This document shows positions 53,124 through 55,199 of a stretch of DNA of 55,199 bases, piece after piece. The notes below the pieces were generated by a model. The model saw only the letters and a program-made list of their open reading frames with translations, ran no database searches and was not told the origin of the DNA. Both the position numbers and the translations under genes were made by a program. The stretch covers positions 1-55,199 of the forward strand of contig JAZLLK010000003.1 of NCBI GenBank assembly GCA_045598105.1, given 5' to 3'. Positions within the stretch are counted from its first letter, which is position 1. Every line of letters begins with the position of its first letter. This DNA comes from UBA1205 sp045598105 (lineage in GTDB: Bacteria > Bacteroidota > Bacteroidia > Bacteroidales > WCHB1-69).

Positions 53124-54437
53124 ATGGATACACCAATTAAATATGATATTGTAAAACAGAAAATTAAAGAAAGCGGACTGGAAAATGTCGGCAAAGCCAC
53201 TATTCGTGAAGTAAAACGTTTGATTAACGAAATAGAAGAAGCCAGCGGTGAAAAATTTGTAAGAATGGAAATGGGTATTCCAGGGCTTCCTCCTGCAGCC
53301 GCAGGCGTAAAAGCCCAAATAGAAGCCTTACAGAACGGTATTGCCGCCATTTATCCCGACATTGAAGGTTTGCCGGCATTAAAACATGAAATGTCCCGTT
53401 TTTGTAAAAACTTTTTAGACTTGGATATCCCTGCCGCATGCTGCGTTCCTACCGTGGGCTCTATGCAAGCCAGCTATGCCGTATTTATGACATTCAAGCA
53501 CTTATGTAAAGCTAAAGACACCACCCTGTTTATTGACCCGGGTTTCCCCGTTCAAAAACAACAACATCGTATTATGGGTGCCAAATACGAAACATTTGAC
53601 GTATATGACTATAGAGGTGATAAATTAAGAGCAAAATTGGAATCATACCTCTCCAAAGGTAACATACACTCCATAGTATATTCCAATCCTAACAATCCTT
53701 CATGGATATGCCTCACCGAAAATGAACTGAGCATCATAGGCGAATTGGCTAACAAATATAACGTAGTAGTAGTAGAAGACTTAGCTTACTTCGGCATGGA
53801 CCTTCGTAAAGACATATCCCAGCCGGGTAAAGCGCCTTTCCAGGCTACCGTAGCCAAATACACCGATAACTATGTGCTGCTTATGTCCAGCTCCAAAGCA
53901 TTCAGCTACGCAGGCGAACGATTGGGCGTAATGGTAATATCTGACAAACTGTTCCGAGGTCATTATCCTGACTTAAAAGAAAACTTTAACACCGATAATT
54001 TGGCCAGAGCCATTATATACGGCAGTATATATGCCCTAAGTTCAGGCACCTCTCACTCTACCCAATACGCTATGGCTGCTATACTTAAAGCCTGCAATGA
54101 CGGTACCTATAACTTCATTAATGACATACGTGAATATGCCGAAAAAGCACACATTATGAAACAATTATTCACCGATAACGGATTCCAAATAGTATACGAT
54201 AAAGATGAAGACCAAGACGTATCTGACGGCTTCTACTTCACCATTACCTACCCCGGATTCACCGGCGAACAATTAATAGAAGAATTACTGTACTACGGGG
54301 TAAGCGCCATTTCACTATCCACCACCGGCAGCACACGCTACGGCCTTAGAGCTTGCGTATCACTGGTGAACCGTAACCAATTTCCGGCACTAAAAACCCG
54401 CCTGGAAAAATTCCACGAAAATCACCCCATTAAATAG
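53124..54437 (+). CDS. PLP-dependent class I/II aminotransferase
   Basis: A fold-type I aminotransferase of 437 residues: AAIYPDIEGLPALKHEMSRF (substrate-side), VPTVGSMQASYAVF, YSNPNNPSWICLTE, VVVEDLAYFGMD (Asp binding the PLP nitrogen), and MSSSKAFSYAGERLG with the PLP Lys near 258. It resembles the aspartate/aromatic aminotransferase group. The substrate is not clear from sequence. It is transcribed alone from the promoter at 53091-53098 and ends at a terminator. Confidence 0.9.
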   Translation: MDTPIKYDIVKQKIKESGLENVGKATIREVKRLINEIEEASGEKFVRMEMGIPGLPPAAAGVKAQIEALQNGIAAIYPDIEGLPALKHEMSRFCKNFLDLDIPAACCVPTVGSMQASYAVFMTFKHLCKAKDTTLFIDPGFPVQKQQHRIMGAKYETFDVYDYRGDKLRAKLESYLSKGNIHSIVYSNPNNPSWICLTENELSIIGELANKYNVVVVEDLAYFGMDLRKDISQPGKAPFQATVAKYTDNYVLLMSSSKAFSYAGERLGVMVISDKLFRGHYPDLKENFNTDNLARAIIYGSIYALSSGTSHSTQYAMAAILKACNDGTYNFINDIREYAEKAHIMKQLFTDNGFQIVYDKDEDQDVSDGFYFTITYPGFTGEQLIEELLYYGVSAISLSTTGSTRYGLRACVSLVNRNQFPALKTRLEKFHENHPIK

Positions 54438-54455
54438 TGATATTTTATACATACA

Positions 54456-54486
54456 TAAAAGGCATCCGCTCTGGTGCCTTTTTTTA
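54456..54486 (+). terminator. Terminator of the aminotransferase gene
   Basis: AAAAGGCA pairs with TGCCTTTT across a 10-nt loop and runs into T. It ends directly before the repeats that begin the insertion sequence. Confidence 0.85.
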
Positions 54487-54490
54487 GGCG

Positions 54491-54510
54491 TATAGGTCAA
54501 AATGCGGGCT
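54491..54510 (+). repeat. IS-end direct repeat, copy 1
   Basis: TATAGGTCAAAATGCGGGCT. A second copy begins exactly 40 bp later. The two match at 17 of 20 positions and differ only by AAA versus TTT in the centre. They may be a terminal repeat plus a subterminal transposase-binding site (inference). Confidence 0.75.
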
Positions 54511-54530
54511 AAAAAAAGACATAGTTGTTC

Positions 54531-54550
54531 TATAGGTCATTTTGCGGGCT
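54531..54550 (+). repeat. IS-end direct repeat, copy 2
   Basis: TATAGGTCATTTTGCGGGCT, the inner copy of the pair, 40 bp from copy 1. Confidence 0.75.
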
Positions 54551-54565
54551 GAAGTTATCAACAAA

Positions 54566-54597
54566 TTGAGAAGAGACGAGAGATATGATTATCTTTG
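54566..54597 (+). promoter_or_regulatory. Promoter inside the IS end, pointing towards the transposase 3' end
   Basis: TTG (54566-54568) and TATCTTTG (54590-54597), separated by 21 bases, match the Bacteroidetes -33/-7 arrangement. Transcription would start near 54601 on the strand opposite to the transposase gene. Confidence 0.6.
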
Positions 54598-54600
54598 CCG

Positions 54601-54707
54601 CGCAGACTGAAGCATAGCAGAGCAATGCTGGGGAGCAACTCTGTGAGGAATAGGTCTGTCAACATACAACTAAATAGTGGCGGGGCTCATATTAGGTCCC
54701 GCCTTTT
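54601..54707 (+). ncRNA. Candidate IS-encoded small structured RNA
   Basis: From the predicted start, the first 58 nt fold into one long imperfect hairpin. CAGAC (54603-54607) pairs with GTCTG (54654-54658), CAGAG (54618-54622) with CTCTG (54639-54643), and GCT with AGC around GGGG. Between the outer and middle helices lie equal 10-nt strands, TGAAGCATAG and TGAGGAATAG. A 20-nt linker follows, then a terminator (54679-54703) with four T. Nothing protein-like is convincing on this strand. The 3' end is complementary to the last codons of the transposase mRNA. Confidence 0.45.
54679..54707 (+). terminator. Terminator-like hairpin of the IS small RNA
   Basis: GGCGGGGC pairs with GTCCCGCC (one G-T pair) around a 9-nt loop and is followed by TTTTC. 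The hairpin lies inside the last codons and stop of the transposase gene. On the minus strand no T run follows it, so it is oriented for the plus strand. Confidence 0.55.
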
Positions 54708-55199
54708 CAATGAGTTGGTGTTTGCCAATGCTAAGAAAAACCCATTGATAAACCGCTTGCGGTTTTCAATAGACATCCCGCTGTGATTGTTGAGGTTCTT
54801 CTTAAGATCGGTGAAGATTCCTTCGATTTTGTTGTTCGTGTTAGGCATGCCTTCGCACCCGACATGCTGGAATGTGAACAGGTATGGCATGTAGAAATGG
54901 ATGCTGTTGACGAGCGTTCGGAGTCTCTTATGCGTGAAGAAAGATCTGCCGTTCTTGCCTGTCGTCCGCCTGTCTATGGTCTCTTTCCATTTCTTTTCCC
55001 AAGTTTCATAGCGAAACCTGAACTCTTCCTCCCGACAATCCGTCAATCCGCCCAGCAGGGACTTCAGTTCCCTGGCTGCCAATAACTTGGGCTTTTTTGT
55101 CAGGTATCTTCTGGCAATCTGCATCATGTGGAAGTGGCACATCTGAACATTGTAATCACGGAACTCCTTGAACAGTGAAGGCATGCCGTCGATGATGAT
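54687..55199 (-). CDS. IS256/IS1249-like (mutator-type) transposase, C-terminal part
   Basis: The frame is open to the window edge, so only the last 170 codons are seen. It starts within IIIDGMPSLFKEF, which supplies a DDE-type Asp. CHFHMMQIARRYLTKKPKLL and FFTHKRLRTLVNSIHFYMPYLFTFQ follow, and then MPNTNNKIEGIFTDLKKNL, where the Glu after NNKI fits the third catalytic residue. These match mutator-type transposases of the IS256 family in its IS1249-like variant. The frame is intact as far as seen. The stop (54687-54689) lies inside the plus-strand terminator hairpin. Confidence 0.85.
   Translation of the reverse strand: MIIDGMPSLFKEFRDYNVQMCHFHMMQIARRYLTKKPKLLAARELKSLLGGLTDCREEEFRFRYETWEKKWKETIDRRTTGKNGRSFFTHKRLRTLVNSIHFYMPYLFTFQHVGCEGMPNTNNKIEGIFTDLKKNLNNHSGMSIENRKRFINGFFLALANTNSLKRRDLI

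Larger units (their letters stand above)
54491..55199. mobile_element. End of an IS256/IS1249-like insertion sequence (continues beyond the window)
   Basis: It comprises two 20-bp direct repeats at the outer end, a candidate small-RNA unit, and the 3' part of a transposase gene pointing outwards on the minus strand. Codon choice (ATC for Ile) differs from the core genes. The exact boundary and target duplication cannot be set because the other end is outside the window; 54488-54494 is my estimate of the boundary. Confidence 0.75.

Noticed and set aside
54595..54786. 63-codon plus-strand ORF in the IS end
   Set aside because: It overlaps the terminator hairpin and transposase codons on the other strand, its predicted product is low-complexity and basic, and it begins inside the predicted promoter.

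Overview
The window is chromosomal DNA of an anaerobic, amino-acid-fermenting member of the Bacteroidota, most likely Bacteroidales. The grounds are family content (DUF4369 and Cys-anchored lipoproteins, a PUR-alpha-like DUF3276 protein, bifunctional DAHP synthase/chorismate mutase, exported C1 and M64 peptidases, a Bacteroidetes-sized urocanase) and promoters. At least thirteen sites just upstream of gene starts match the Bacteroidetes -7 box TAnnTTTG, nearly always followed by C. Core genes use ATA as the main isoleucine codon and almost never ATC. The two window edges (a lipoprotein at the left, a transposase at the right) use ATC freely and look foreign. I recognise no rRNA, tRNA or CRISPR.

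Layout. 1-1127: partial SUMF1/FGE-like lipoprotein with a Big2 domain. 1557-3647 (-): operon of DUF4369 lipoprotein, nth and truA with overlapping genes. 3821-12428 (-): the metabolic core. It holds lysine 5,6-aminomutase kamDE, its putative reactivase kamBC (KamC is a MutS-like ATPase), one CoA-transferase subunit, crotonase, 3-hydroxybutyryl-CoA dehydrogenase and a butyryl-CoA-dehydrogenase-like enzyme. Together these cover the middle and end of lysine fermentation to butyrate. kamA, kdd, kce, kal, the other CoA-transferase subunit, thiolase and etfAB are not in the window. 12504-13634 (-): exported DUF362/ferredoxin protein. 13799-15078 (+): a deaminase-like protein without its catalytic Glu, plus trpS. 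15148-20471 (-): recQ, a membrane-tethered Skp/OmpH-like protein, a YwqK-repeat lipoprotein and asnB. 21120-24115 (-): pepD and metK. 24453-26447 (+): hutU. 26587-30953 (-): meaB, dtd and an AddB-like nuclease.

31113-35135 (+): elbB, an exported bleomycin-hydrolase-like peptidase, a small SPFH-tail membrane protein with a structured leader, and an M64 peptidase. 35198-36418 (-): hflX, apparently almost leaderless. 36560-43269 (+): acyl-ACP thioesterase, DUF3276 protein, ABC-2 permease, MFSD1-like transporter, porin-like protein and a Gate-domain membrane protein. 43371-46115 (-): glycosyltransferase, polytopic membrane protein and a 52-residue ORF. 46299-50251 (+): YwqK-repeat protein, mnmA, lipoprotein and DAHP synthase/chorismate mutase. 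50232-52862 (-): DUF4249-like lipoprotein, degenerate M23 protein and an RluA-type pseudouridine synthase. 53124-54437 (+): PLP aminotransferase. 54491-55199: the end of an IS256/IS1249-like element.

Physiologically the genes describe a proteolytic fermenter: exported peptidases and a peptidase D release peptides and amino acids, transporters may import them, and lysine and histidine are degraded by kamDE and hutU. B12-enzyme maintenance appears twice (kamBC and meaB). The strongest candidates for something undescribed are three RNA-level signals: a promoter-hairpin-terminator unit inside the IS element (about 54601-54707), a pseudoknot-capable leader at 33286-33394, and the kamD leader, which holds a 21-codon start-proximal ORF coincident with a terminator-like hairpin.
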